A stretch of DNA of 64,000 bases from Candidatus Scalindua sp. (lineage in GTDB: Bacteria; Planctomycetota; Brocadiia; Brocadiales; Scalinduaceae): assembly GCA_030748215.1 (NCBI GenBank), contig JASMMK010000012.1, positions 62,001 to 126,000 on the forward strand. The letters are read 5' to 3'. The first letter of the stretch is position 1. Every line of letters starts with the position of its first letter. A program made the position numbers and the translations under genes. Below, piece after piece: positions 37,172-46,254 of the stretch. The notes beneath the pieces are model-generated. The model saw only the letters and a list, made by a program, of their open reading frames with translations, searched no databases and was not told the origin of the DNA.

Positions 37172-38607
37172 ATGTATTACGAATATTGGAATTTGAAAAA
37201 GTCGCCTTTTGATAATGTTCCCGATCCGACAATGTATGCGGCCTGTCATACTTCTATGGAGAGTGCCATTGCTGAGACACAGTTTGCCATAGAGGAGGGA
37301 GAGGACTGCCTGTCTGTGATAGTTAGAGATGTGGGATTGGGTAAGACGATGTCTATCCGCATTGTCATAGATTCACTTGGCAGTGAAAAATATAAGATTG
37401 CGTTAGTAACCAATCCCAGTACTACATTTGTACAAATATTGAGGGAGATCATAGGCCAGATAACAGGTAAGACATGTGAGGAAAGAAAAAAGGATGACCT
37501 GCTGGAGATATTTAACAGGCTTCTATTTGAGACCAGTGATGAGGGCAAGAAGGTTCTCATTTTCATAGACGAAGCGAATGTGATGTCGCCTAAAAAACTT
37601 GAAGATTTAAGGCTTTTAACAAATATGCAGGAGGACAGCAGGAATCTATTCACCATGGTGCTTGTGGGCCAGATGGAACTGGCAAAGAGGTTGGAGCATC
37701 CGAAGAAAGCCAACTTTTTCCAGAGAATCGGGACTTATTGCCGGATAGAAAAGATACCAACAGAGGAGCAGTTAAAACATATGTCGAGACTCGTCTGCAG
37801 CGTGCAGGTGGATCAGGGAAGATATTTACAGAGGATTCCTTCAGTGTAATGTGGGAATGCTCGGAACATGGAGTGCCCCGCCTGATCAATAAAATATGCA
37901 AGCTGTCTTTAAAGGCAGGAGAGACTAATGAACTGACGGAAATAGACGGTGAAATAATACGGCAGATCGGGGATCGTTTCAAGAAGATAGCACGGCCTGC
38001 CGGAGCAAAGAGAAGGCAAAGAAAACGGCATGAGAATGAAACCACTCCTGAGCCTGCAATTGAATTTCAATGGAGCTCGAAAACAGGCTCTGAGGGTCAA
38101 GGTGAGAAATCAGTTGAGCTGCTTGGTGCAAATGAGTCAGAACAGGGACCGGTATTGTGCTTGCAGAGTGATGGAGAGAATGCACAATTACATGGGGCAG
38201 AAACGTCCGAGGACAAGGAGATGTCGGAATGCACAAAAGAAGCTACAGAAAAGGAGTCTTCTATTCTTAACGGGATGGCACAGAAAATCGGAATGTTTCC
38301 GGAAGGGGTTCGTTTTGCAGATGAGCAGGCAGCCCCTGACGATACTGCTGCCGCTGATGATGGTGAGGAGGAAGAAGAACATGATGAAGTAGATATTGGA
38401 GGCCGCAGGTTTCAGTTAGATATCTCTTCCCACCTTATTGAGGAGGCAAGGGGTTCAGACCAGGATCAGTGTAACAAACTGGCCGGTACAATAGCCGCTC
38501 AGGCGCTTAGGAATAATAGCGAATTAACAAAGGTGGCCGCTTCGGCAGATCCTGTTCCTATATGGAATGAAATAAAAAAGTTTGTGCTTTGCAAGATTAG
38601 TAGATGA
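37172..38607 (+). pseudogene. ExeA/GspA-like AAA ATPase, interrupted by a -1 frameshift
   Basis: It opens with the ExeA hallmark YYEYWNLKKSPFDNVPDP. The Walker A reads RDVGLGKT (residues 52-59), with Arg where the first Gly is usual, and the Walker B is VLIFIDEAN. Reading fails after KIPTEE; one added base at 37763-37768 restores AVKTYVETRLQRAGGSGKIF and GVPRLINKICKL, the normal ExeA C-terminal lid. A low-complexity acidic region then follows (DDGEEEEEHDE) and a conserved-looking end FQLDISSHLIEEA. The joined length is 478 residues. ExeA-type ATPases help place secretins or act in transposition-like complexes. No secretion genes lie next to it. Confidence 0.8.
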
Positions 38608-38676
38608 GTACAAAGATAAGAGAGTATAGTATAGTGATAAATTCCTACTTCTTACCAATTCTTAAAGAGTTAACTG

Positions 38677-39585
38677 ATGCAGAAAAAGAACCTGGCCCGA
38701 TGGTGGTTTTTAAAAGGGTGTCGGTATGACAGTATCGGGTCAAAACGCGATAAAACGATAGCCGCCTACAGGAAAAGTATAAAATATGATGATAAGCTTA
38801 CCGATGCTTATGTGAACCTGGGATTTATCTATCTTGCAGGAAAAGATTATGAGCGTGCCGCAAAATGTTTCCAGGAAGTAGTTCAACTTGAACCAAAAAA
38901 TCCTGAAGCATTCAATAACCTGGGATATGTGTATGAGGGTATGGCGCGATTTGGATGTGCCAGGCAGGCCTACAGGCAGGCATCCGAACTTGATCCACGA
39001 AATGTTGAGACCATGCTTAATTTCGCTAAAGTTCTGGAGTTGGAAGGGAACTATCACGGTGCCGTCAAGCAGTATAACAAGGCAATCAGACAGGATCCTG
39101 ATAATATTTTACCTCGTTTCTGTCTTGCAGTACTATATGACAATTATGATATGTTTGATGAAGCGCTGGAAGAATACAAGGGTGTCCTTGACAGAGACCC
39201 CGGTCATTTAAAGGCACTATTGAATACTGGCAATCTGTATGTACAGCTCGGTGAGAATGATCAGGCCATAAAACTTTTTAAAAAAGTGATAGCACTGGAG
39301 CCCGATAATGTGGATGCATGTAATCATCTGGGTTCGGCTTATAAGAGTGTTGAGGATTATGCTGAAGCGTCAGCGGCCTTCAAAAGGGTGCTTTCGCTTA
39401 ATCCGTTTAAGGAGGAGGTGCATATGGCACTTGCAGAGACTCAATATTTACAATATTGTTCAAAGTTTAATGGAGTTAAAAAAGAGGAAGTCAGGCAGCG
39501 GCTTGATTACCTGTTGGCCATCAACCCGGATAACGAGAAGGGGAAGCAACTCCTCAAGGAGTTGATAGAAAGCGATAGAGCATAG
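38677..39585 (+). CDS. Tetratricopeptide-repeat protein
   Basis: A 302-residue protein with about six consecutive 34-residue TPR units from residue 35 to 250 (for example AYVNLGFIYLAGKDYERAAKCFQEVVQLEPKNPEAF and related units), each with the W/L-G-Y-A-P spacing. There is no signal peptide or membrane helix. TPR arrays bind proteins; the partner is unknown. It lies 69 bp after the ExeA-like gene, on the same strand, and may be cotranscribed with it. Confidence 0.88.
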   Translation: MQKKNLARWWFLKGCRYDSIGSKRDKTIAAYRKSIKYDDKLTDAYVNLGFIYLAGKDYERAAKCFQEVVQLEPKNPEAFNNLGYVYEGMARFGCARQAYRQASELDPRNVETMLNFAKVLELEGNYHGAVKQYNKAIRQDPDNILPRFCLAVLYDNYDMFDEALEEYKGVLDRDPGHLKALLNTGNLYVQLGENDQAIKLFKKVIALEPDNVDACNHLGSAYKSVEDYAEASAAFKRVLSLNPFKEEVHMALAETQYLQYCSKFNGVKKEEVRQRLDYLLAINPDNEKGKQLLKELIESDRA

Positions 39586-39600
39586 AGGGAAGAGGCGTCT

Positions 39601-40371
39601 TTATTTCAGCGGTGATAATTGAGCCGATCCTGGTGCTCTTGCCGCCAGAAGTGTACCACCAACCACTGCTATTGGAAGTATAAAACTAGACAAGAACGGA
39701 ATTGCGAAAAGAGATGTTAGTATTGCTCCAAAACCGGTACAGGCATAGATGTGACGCCACAGGAATTTGGCTCCCTGTCTAAGGCCTATACTTCTCCTGG
39801 TTTGCGGATAGCTGATGTATTGGAATGTGACAAGCAGAAAAGCGAGAATAAAGGCAAATATATTTACAACCGGTACCCAGCAAAATATTATGGCAATAAC
39901 AGCGGCAATGAATGCAATTGCTGTCTTGAACAGGTCTATTCCGATAAGTTTAACATGAGCTTTCAGCGTCTTTTTTGTAACAGGCGGTAATGGGATTTCA
40001 GTAACCCTCTCTGATCTTTCAGCCAGTATGTCATTAAATGGGGAGGCCACAATACTGCTGGTAAAAATAAATGTCAAAGCAGCAACCATCCACAATATCA
40101 TTTTCCCCGACAACATGAAAAACCTGCCTATCAGACCTGCAGGATCAAAACCAAGCCTGGCAATGTTCTCCTGGAGAAGTGAAATCGCCCAATCCTGTAA
40201 CTGGCTAATGCCATAGATAAAAAGTATAAACGTCAAGGCGAGTGGAAGTGCACTCCAGAATAGAAGAGATTTGTTGATAAATATCAACTTTAGAGCCCGG
40301 TATGGAAGGGAGAGCCCGAACCAGAGGGAGCGGGTTCTGGGGAAAAATATTTTAGGCGGTCTTGTATTCAT
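39601..40371 (-). CDS. EI24/CysZ-like membrane protein
   Basis: A 256-residue membrane protein with about five hydrophobic segments (for example LLFWSALPLALTFILFIYGI, MILWMVAALTFIFTSSIVASPFNDILAERSE and FAFILAFLLVTFQYI). The segment SPFNDILAE with flanking helices is the characteristic block of the EI24 domain (PF07264) shared with CysZ sulfate transporters. Transport of sulfate is possible and would fit the sulfur genes at 43-46 kb, but it is unproven. It converges with the TPR gene. Confidence 0.75.
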   Translation of the reverse strand: MNTRPPKIFFPRTRSLWFGLSLPYRALKLIFINKSLLFWSALPLALTFILFIYGISQLQDWAISLLQENIARLGFDPAGLIGRFFMLSGKMILWMVAALTFIFTSSIVASPFNDILAERSERVTEIPLPPVTKKTLKAHVKLIGIDLFKTAIAFIAAVIAIIFCWVPVVNIFAFILAFLLVTFQYISYPQTRRSIGLRQGAKFLWRHIYACTGFGAILTSLFAIPFLSSFILPIAVVGGTLLAARAPGSAQLSPLK

Positions 40372-40483
40372 GATGTTTTCGTAGATCTCTATAATATAAT
40401 TGGATTGTTGCTTCGATTATATACTATTAGATCATAAAATCCTCTTTTTTAAGAAAGTTCTTTGAGCTTTAATTTTTAAATGC

Positions 40484-41155
40484 TTACTGCTTAGCGCCGA
40501 TATATTCCAGTGGGTCACAGAGGGCGATAGATTTGGAATTCCAAATTGTCTCCCAATTGAGTCTCTTGTAGGAAAGTGATTTGTGTATCCATGCCGTAGT
40601 TATATGGATGTGTGGGAGGACTTTACTTTCTTCTGATATGGCAGCTACCTCTGCAATGATATCTCCTTCGTGTACTCTTGTTCCAATAACACAGTGGCTC
40701 TGTGGAACGGTATGTCCGTATATGGTATGAAGGGTATCCCCGCTTTTGTTGTTCATGCTGTGTTTTACGTATATCGATTTTCCCAGAAAGTCATCGTGGA
40801 TGTGAACTATATCACCAGTATACATTACAGGGATCTTTGTTCCGCTGTCAATGCGTCTGACCTGCCCTGTGTTATCTCGATAAAAGCAGAGGTCTATCCC
40901 CTCGTGAGGTGTGGGTCTGGCGCTACTGTCTGCCCACCATGCCTCCGTGTCATGAAATAGCATTCCGGGGTAGAAGATCCACTCCTTGAAGCTGTCAGCA
41001 TGGAGACGGCTGTTGCTCTTTGTAAAAAAAGAGTCGAATGCTGACTTGGGTGTTGTGTTTTCGTAGGGTTTCATAAAATTGATCTCAACGGCAGGGGCGG
41101 TGATCAATGAAAAGGGAAATAGCTCATTAGAAAAAAGGATTGCTGTTTTTTTCAA
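40484..41155 (-). CDS. M23-family metallopeptidase-like protein
   Basis: The product has 223 residues with the LytM zinc pattern: HEGIDL (HxxxD), HTIYGHTV and PHIHITTA (HxH). These are the ligands and catalytic His of M23 endopeptidases, which cut peptidoglycan cross-links. No signal peptide is evident, which is odd for a wall enzyme. The start is uncertain: the TTG at 41155 overlaps the metallo-beta-lactamase gene by 29 bp, while an ATG at 41074 would avoid overlap. The region between the two starts looks coding (ITAPAVEINF), so the longer form is kept. Confidence 0.7.
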   Translation of the reverse strand: MKKTAILFSNELFPFSLITAPAVEINFMKPYENTTPKSAFDSFFTKSNSRLHADSFKEWIFYPGMLFHDTEAWWADSSARPTPHEGIDLCFYRDNTGQVRRIDSGTKIPVMYTGDIVHIHDDFLGKSIYVKHSMNNKSGDTLHTIYGHTVPQSHCVIGTRVHEGDIIAEVAAISEESKVLPHIHITTAWIHKSLSYKRLNWETIWNSKSIALCDPLEYIGAKQ

Positions 41156-41693
41156 TTCCCACCGTAGTCATAGGGCCATGGGCAGGGAACACCAGCGTCT
41201 CATCCGGCAGGGTGAAGATGCGCTGGCGGACGTGGTCGATCTGGCATTGTGAATTTTTTGGAGAGACTGTTCCCCCGATTGAACCGCACATAAGAGCATC
41301 ACCGGTAAATACGCAGCCGTGTCCATAAAAAGAAATTCCGTGCGGGGTATGGCCCTGTATGGAAATGGCCTCGAATTTCAGTTTTCCAACTTCGATTATT
41401 TCGCCTCCCTGTAGTTGGTGTTTTGCACCCTTAACCTCTCCCTGTCCGGCATAGCCCTCGGTTTTATAACGGTTAACGAAATCGGGCAGGCCTTCGGTAT
41501 GGTCCCAATGGCCGTGTGTAAAGAATAGAGAATTGAGCTCTATCTTCTGCTCTTGAATAAAATCATCTATCTCGGCACTGAAACCACCCGGGTCAATAAA
41601 CACTCCGTTTCGTGTCTCCGGGTCTGCTACCAGGAACCCGTTGATTCCATAGCCTCCTATAGTAAAACGCCTGAATATGAAGTCGGTCATCAT
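41127..41693 (-). CDS. Metallo-beta-lactamase-fold hydrolase (glyoxalase II-like)
   Basis: A 188-residue MBL-fold protein. The zinc-binding motif is FFTHGHWDHTEG (HxHxDH), with later ligands in IQGHTPHGI and FTGDALMCGSIGG, and a final His in VFPAHGPMT. It is close to the small hydroxyacylglutathione-hydrolase-like group. The substrate is unknown. Its 3' end overlaps the M23-like gene, so the two are likely translated from one message. Confidence 0.9.
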   Translation of the reverse strand: MMTDFIFRRFTIGGYGINGFLVADPETRNGVFIDPGGFSAEIDDFIQEQKIELNSLFFTHGHWDHTEGLPDFVNRYKTEGYAGQGEVKGAKHQLQGGEIIEVGKLKFEAISIQGHTPHGISFYGHGCVFTGDALMCGSIGGTVSPKNSQCQIDHVRQRIFTLPDETLVFPAHGPMTTVGIEKNSNPFF

Positions 41694-41732
41694 GGTGATA
41701 GGTCTCTTAGGTATAAAGTTAAATAGAATAAT

Positions 41733-42371
41733 TTACTCATGGCGAACCTCTTCCAGATTGGCTGACTGATTAATATCGGTCTTAATCCACTTTGTATCTA
41801 TAAGTCGTGCCTTATGAAATACCGCGTCGGAAAGGTTGCAGTTCTCAAAGGTGCAGCGTATAAAGGTTGCTGCCCTGAAAATCGCCCTTTGTAAGCGGCA
41901 GTTTGCAAAGTGGGTATCAATAAAAACAGAGGATGGGAAGCGAACAAAGGTGTAATCTTCATTCTCAAACCGGCAGGCTTGCCACCATGAACCGCTGAAC
42001 GATATTTCACTGAAGCGGGACTCTTTGAACTTGCAGTCGTAAAAGGTGGATAGTCCAAAGGAGCTTAGTTCTCCTGTAGATTTCTCAAACCTGCATCCGG
42101 AGAAATGGCTTCCGTTAATAAAGGAGTTCTGGATCTGTAGATTTCTCCAGCTGCAGTCCTGGTAATATCCTTTATCGGAAAGAATCTGATCAACCGATAC
42201 ATTTTGAAAGTTAGTACTCTGAGCTCTTATAGAACGGCTACGTGCATCCTGCAGTTTTACTGACTGAACAGTGCTGTCGATCAGGCACTTGCCGGACATA
42301 TCTTCCTCTTTTAAATCCCTGCCGGGAAAGGTCTCATGAATAAACACTTTTCTTTTTGAATTTTCCTGCAT
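41733..42371 (-). CDS. Pentapeptide-repeat protein
   Basis: A 212-residue protein composed largely of degenerate pentapeptide repeats with a central Phe or Leu (SSFGL STFYD CKFKE SRFSE ISFSG and so on), interrupted near SWWQACRFENEDY. Such proteins form right-handed quadrilateral beta-helices. Cys is unusually common at the outer positions. The role is unknown; some relatives mimic DNA or act as scaffolds. It precedes the MBL-fold gene at 39 bp and may share a transcript with it. Confidence 0.82.
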   Translation of the reverse strand: MQENSKRKVFIHETFPGRDLKEEDMSGKCLIDSTVQSVKLQDARSRSIRAQSTNFQNVSVDQILSDKGYYQDCSWRNLQIQNSFINGSHFSGCRFEKSTGELSSFGLSTFYDCKFKESRFSEISFSGSWWQACRFENEDYTFVRFPSSVFIDTHFANCRLQRAIFRAATFIRCTFENCNLSDAVFHKARLIDTKWIKTDINQSANLEEVRHE

Positions 42372-42389
42372 ATTTTTTTGCTTCCTGTG

Positions 42390-43238
42390 TTATCCGGTAA
42401 TAGATTCTATCAGTTGTACATCGTCGTCTTTGAGTTCAAAGTCCACTGTCTGAAGATCCTCCTTCATATGCTGATTACTTGTTGTACCCGTAAGAGGGGT
42501 CATTCCCACCTGCATTGCAAATCGGAAAACAACTTGTTCCGGGGTTCTTCCCAATTCTCTGGCAATTGACCGGACTTCAGAGTTCTGCATAATAAAAGGG
42601 TTTGCGGTTAATAACGAAAAGCCTTCATAGACAATCTGATTTGTGTTGCAAAATTCTCTGACATCACTGTCCCATCCGCGATTCGCGAAGCATCTGTTTT
42701 GGGCAACCATAGGTTTGACTTCCGCTTTTTCAGTCAAGAGTTTTAATTGTACAATATTTACATTACTGATGCCAATGAATCTGGCTTTTCCGGCTTTGTA
42801 TAGTTCTTCAATAGCGCCCCATACCTCCCAGTCCTCATCTCCCAGGCCAGGTTGCGAATATGGGCCGTGCAGGAGATAAGAGTCCAAATGATCCGTATGG
42901 AGATTTTTCAATGTGCTCTCAAAAGATTGCCTCACCTGTGTAGTAAGATTTTCAGTAGGATCATAGGGGATTCTCTGGTCATGCCCATTAGCCGGAGTAA
43001 ATTTTGACTGAAGAAACAAGTCTTCTCGGTTGATTCCCTTATTAGCCAACTTCAATAAGGCCTCGCCCACCAGGTGCTCCTGATAGTGTCTGGGTTGGTT
43101 TGCAGTATCAATAGCGGAAAATCCTGTGGAAACTGCCGTTTCAACCAGATTGGCAGTTTCTTCTTCTTTCCAGGCAGTACCATAGATAAATGAAGGAAAT
43201 TTATTACTATTTTCAACAACCATTCTTTTGTCTTCCAT
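42390..43238 (-). CDS. Aldo/keto reductase
   Basis: A 282-residue NAD(P)H-dependent reductase of the AKR superfamily. The catalytic tetrad can be placed: Asp in FSAIDTANQPRHY, Tyr in the same segment, Lys in FLQSKFTP and His in SYLLHGPY. The C-terminal phosphate-binding part PLTGTTSNQHMKEDL is also present. The substrate is unknown. It lies 18 bp before the pentapeptide-repeat gene on the same strand. Confidence 0.92.
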   Translation of the reverse strand: MEDKRMVVENSNKFPSFIYGTAWKEEETANLVETAVSTGFSAIDTANQPRHYQEHLVGEALLKLANKGINREDLFLQSKFTPANGHDQRIPYDPTENLTTQVRQSFESTLKNLHTDHLDSYLLHGPYSQPGLGDEDWEVWGAIEELYKAGKARFIGISNVNIVQLKLLTEKAEVKPMVAQNRCFANRGWDSDVREFCNTNQIVYEGFSLLTANPFIMQNSEVRSIARELGRTPEQVVFRFAMQVGMTPLTGTTSNQHMKEDLQTVDFELKDDDVQLIESITG

Positions 43239-43324
43239 ACTTTCCGGCTATTTGTTTTGATAATTACATCTTGGTAGACAGGAATATAAGGCTTATAAGC
43301 CCATTATACTTTTTTAAAATTTGG

Positions 43325-43354
43325 TTGCGGTTCTTCTGCGCATATAGTTATATA
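43325..43354 (+). promoter_or_regulatory. Possible promoter for the sulfur gene cluster
   Basis: TTGCGG (43325-43330), an 18-base spacer and TATATA (43349-43354). It overlaps an alternative ATG at 43354, which argues that translation of the next gene begins farther down at 43405. Confidence 0.35.
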
Positions 43355-43404
43355 TGATACACAAAACAATTCAAGTAGGGATTTTTAGGATACGGGTTAT
43401 ACAT

Positions 43405-44028
43405 ATGTCTAAGTTTTATCCAATACATCTGAACGTTACAGGCAAAAGATGCGTAATTATTGGTGGTGGAAAGGTTGCATATCGTAAAGCGTGCAGTCTG
43501 AAAGAGTCTGGTGCTGACGTTGTGGTGGTCAGTCCCGAAGTCTGTCCTGAGATGGTTGATGAGGAGGGGCTTGTTTTAATAAAGGAAGTGTATGAAGAGT
43601 GCTTCCTGGATGGTGCTCTGCTGGTGATTGCTGCAACTGATGATGAGGCAATTAACAAAAGGGTGACGTTAGACGCTGAGAAGAGAAGCATAATTGTAAA
43701 TGTAGTAGATTATCCCGAACGCTGTTCCTTTATCGTTCCTTCAACAATAAACAGGGGAGATCTTTGTATAAGTATTTCAACCGGAGGTGCAAGCCCTGCT
43801 GTTGCGAAGAGAATAAGAGAAGAGTTAGAGGATGTCTTTGGCAAAGAGTATAAGGAGTATCTGGATCTGTTAACAGAAATGCGCAGTTTGGCAATGTCCA
43901 GTGTAGAAGACAGCGTAAAGCGCAGGAAGGTGCTTCAGCGTCTGGCGGAAAAAGATATTTTTGATGCAGTGAAGGATGAAGGGGTTAAGAGCGCTGAAGC
44001 AAAGATGAGGGATATCATCTTTGAGTAA
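43405..44028 (+). CDS. Precorrin-2 dehydrogenase / sirohydrochlorin ferrochelatase-type protein
   Basis: The NAD-dependent sirohaem synthase domain (Met8p/CysG N-terminal type), which oxidises precorrin-2 to sirohydrochlorin and may insert iron. The start MSKFYPIHLNVTGKRCVIIGGG gives the usual beginning, including the Rossmann GGGKVA. A longer frame from 43354 overlaps the promoter-like site. NVVDYPERCSFIVPSTINRGDL is the conserved block around the catalytic Asp. The product is 207 residues, with no methyltransferase domain. Its neighbour is a sirohaem sulfite reductase-like gene, so the product is probably used locally. Confidence 0.9.
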   Translation: MSKFYPIHLNVTGKRCVIIGGGKVAYRKACSLKESGADVVVVSPEVCPEMVDEEGLVLIKEVYEECFLDGALLVIAATDDEAINKRVTLDAEKRSIIVNVVDYPERCSFIVPSTINRGDLCISISTGGASPAVAKRIREELEDVFGKEYKEYLDLLTEMRSLAMSSVEDSVKRRKVLQRLAEKDIFDAVKDEGVKSAEAKMRDIIFE

Positions 44029-44242
44029 ATGAGGTTTTCGTAGGATATGTTTTTGTCGTTCTGTTCTGGGCGGTATTTCACCAGGACTGAAAGCAGGTTT
44101 TGCGGCCAAAAGAGTACATTTCCCACTCTGCGTACGAGAATTTTTCTGCTTGAAACAATTCTTTCTCAGTGATAACATGAAACCTCGCAATCTTGCGAAT
44201 TTTTTATAAATTATACTATTTATGAGGTTTAAGGAGCATTTG

Positions 44243-45133
44243 ATGTCTGAGAATAAGAGTGCAGAAAGAGTTGATTTTAATGAGTTGAAAACCGGTGGTT
44301 TTATTAAACAGAACCAGAAAGATCTTTTTACGGTTCGTTTGAGAGTTCCGGGAGGCAGACTTGACGTCGATAAGATGGCCAAGATTGCGGCAGTTGCTAA
44401 AAAATATAGCAAGATGGGTTATTGTCACCTTAGTTTCAGACAGTCAGTTGAGATTATTGGCGTACACATAGATGATTTTGATGCAGCGGTAAAAGAGTTG
44501 GCAGCGTTCGGGCAGTCAATAGCGTCATGTGGCCCCAGGATTCGTGTTCCGACAGCTTGCGGCGGAAATGAGTATAACCCTAACGGAGTTATGGATGCAC
44601 AGAAAAAGGCGCTGGAAGTAGATAAAGAGCTTTTTGGTATGAACTGCCCTCATAAGTTCAAGATTTCATTTTCAGCCTGTCCGATCGATTGTGCCAGGAC
44701 AAGAGGAATGGATTTAGGGTTTCAAGGCGTTGTGGATCCAAATTATGAGGACGATCCGTGCACAGGATGCACTTTGTGTGAAAAGGCGTGTCTGGAAGGT
44801 GCGATAGTTTCAGATGAAGATGGAAAGCCTGTTTTTGATAGAGAAAAGTGTGTATTTTGTGGTGACTGCATAAAGGCGTGTCCTACTGAGGCATGGACCC
44901 CAAAGCGAAAAGGCTGGGCTGTCCGTGCAGGTGGAAAACATGGAAGGCACCCGAGGAAGGCAGATAATATTATGCTGTTCCTGCCGGATGAAAAGGTGTT
45001 GGAGTACATTCGCAAGACAGTCGAGTGGTATAATGCGAATGGTAAGAGAGGGGAGAGGATAGGGACAACTTTTGACCGTGTTGGAGTGGAGAAATACAAA
45101 GAAGAGGTCGCGGGTCTTTTTGCTGACAGTTAA
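44243..45133 (+). CDS. Sirohaem nitrite/sulfite reductase-like protein with two [4Fe-4S] clusters
   Basis: Start ATG at 44243 with AAGGAG at 44231-44236. The 296-residue protein has a ferredoxin-like half domain (YCHLSFRQSVEIIGV), then the sirohaem/[4Fe-4S] region. The first cluster motif reads TACGGNEYNPNG, where the second Cys of the usual CX5C is Asn112. The second, SACPIDCART (Cys146, Cys150), is intact. An inserted ferredoxin domain follows with CTGCTLCEKAC and CVFCGDCIKACP. This matches the small AsrC/Dsr-like reductases of anaerobes, which reduce sulfite. The gene directly abuts the dsrE-like gene and sits between sirohaem and sulfur-carrier genes. Confidence 0.85.
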   Translation: MSENKSAERVDFNELKTGGFIKQNQKDLFTVRLRVPGGRLDVDKMAKIAAVAKKYSKMGYCHLSFRQSVEIIGVHIDDFDAAVKELAAFGQSIASCGPRIRVPTACGGNEYNPNGVMDAQKKALEVDKELFGMNCPHKFKISFSACPIDCARTRGMDLGFQGVVDPNYEDDPCTGCTLCEKACLEGAIVSDEDGKPVFDREKCVFCGDCIKACPTEAWTPKRKGWAVRAGGKHGRHPRKADNIMLFLPDEKVLEYIRKTVEWYNANGKRGERIGTTFDRVGVEKYKEEVAGLFADS

Positions 45134-45550
45134 ATGGAAGAGAAAAAATTTATACTATTCTTGCATAGTGGGAATTATGAAAAGCTGTATCAGGCAGTGA
45201 TGCTTGCCATAACCGCCGCATCAATGGGGAGCAAGGTTCACATTTTTCTGTTCTTCTGGGCTTTAAAGAAATTTGCGACTGATAAGCTGGATGTTATTGA
45301 GTTTCCTGAGGGGATGAGTGATGAGGACAGGAGGTTGTTGGAAGCCGTGCCGCAGGGACAACCTAATATGCTGAGGGAGCTATTAAGCGAAGTAGGCCAG
45401 ATGGGCAATCTGGAAATTTATGCATGCAGCGGTGCGGTAACACTGATGGGGCTGGACGAAGAGTTGGTAAAAAGCAAGGTCGACGACATTATAGGATTGC
45501 CTACAATGTTGAAAATGGCTGAAGGCGCTGAAACTCAGTTATTTATTTAA
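45134..45550 (+). CDS. DsrE/F-like sulfur-relay protein
   Basis: A 138-residue DsrE-fold protein (FILFLHSGNYEKLYQAVMLAITAASMGSKVHIFLFFWAL). A Cys in EIYACSGAVTLMGL lies where DsrE-like persulfide carriers have their reactive Cys. The start codon immediately follows the stop of the reductase gene. Together with TusA two genes later it suggests persulfide transfer rather than free sulfide release. Confidence 0.85.
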   Translation: MEEKKFILFLHSGNYEKLYQAVMLAITAASMGSKVHIFLFFWALKKFATDKLDVIEFPEGMSDEDRRLLEAVPQGQPNMLRELLSEVGQMGNLEIYACSGAVTLMGLDEELVKSKVDDIIGLPTMLKMAEGAETQLFI

Positions 45551-45582
45551 CGCGGTCAGTAAATTGGTTTTTAAAGATAATT

Positions 45583-46254
45583 GTGATTCATATAAATCGG
45601 CATTTAGAAAACAGGATGTTAAAAGAGGCGAAGACAGCCTACCCTCATGAATGCTGCGGTTTGCTTGTCGGTAATAGTAATGATTCCGGGAGAGTGGTAC
45701 GTGAGGTCTATCCGGTTGAAAATAAAAATAAGGTAAGGGCTGCTGACAGGTATGAAATAGACACGAAAGAGTTTGACAGGATAGATCGGGAAGCAACAAA
45801 AAAAGGGTGGAATATAATAGGTATTTATCATTCGCACCCTGACCATCCGGCGGAGCCTTCGGCATTTGATAAAGATTGTGCGTGTGTATGGACAGAGTAT
45901 TCGTACATAATCATATCCGTTAAAGATGGTGTTGATGATGACCTGAGATGTTGGCGTTTTGATGTGGAAAAGCAGGATGTTGAGGAAGAAGAAGTAAAAA
46001 TTAATAGACGCAATTTTATAATAGGCTTGTCTCTCATAGGTTTCAGCTTTAGCGTTTATCTCATCTTTCCGGTGATATTTTGCCTTCATTTAACTACTAA
46101 GGCAAAGTCTGGTTTAGCTGCTATAAGCTATATACTTAGTTGGGTGGTTATGGGTATAGGAATTTGTTTTGCGGGCAAGGAAGGTTATGAGCTTGTTAAG
46201 GAACAAATTTTTAAGGGTTTTTTTAGAAAAATGTTGGGTAGAAAAAGAAAATGA
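45583..46254 (+). CDS. JAMM/M67 metalloprotease fused to a membrane anchor
   Basis: Residues 1-130 are a Mec-type JAMM isopeptidase: the catalytic Glu in YPHECCGLLVGN, the zinc motif YHSHPDHPAEPSAFDKD (HxHx7Sx2D). Relatives cut C-terminal peptides from ThiS/MoaD-like sulfur carriers. After an acidic linker (DVEEEEVKINRR) two membrane helices follow (NFIIGLSLIGFSFSVYLIF and AISYILSWVVMGIGICFAG) and a basic tail. Bacterial Mec proteins are usually soluble and about 140 residues, so the anchor is unusual. The start is GTG. The stop overlaps the TusA start (ATGA). Confidence 0.82.
   Translation: MIHINRHLENRMLKEAKTAYPHECCGLLVGNSNDSGRVVREVYPVENKNKVRAADRYEIDTKEFDRIDREATKKGWNIIGIYHSHPDHPAEPSAFDKDCACVWTEYSYIIISVKDGVDDDLRCWRFDVEKQDVEEEEVKINRRNFIIGLSLIGFSFSVYLIFPVIFCLHLTTKAKSGLAAISYILSWVVMGIGICFAGKEGYELVKEQIFKGFFRKMLGRKRK

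Noticed and set aside
34759-38607. Genomic island or prophage suggested by the excisionase-like gene
   Set aside because: No integrase, attachment-site repeats, phage structural genes or tRNA were found. The HTH protein is more likely a plain regulator.
44190-44213. TCGCAA/TTGCGA followed by a T-run before the sirohaem reductase gene
   Set aside because: The loop would be only two bases and the stem six. Too weak to call, although it could attenuate transcription.
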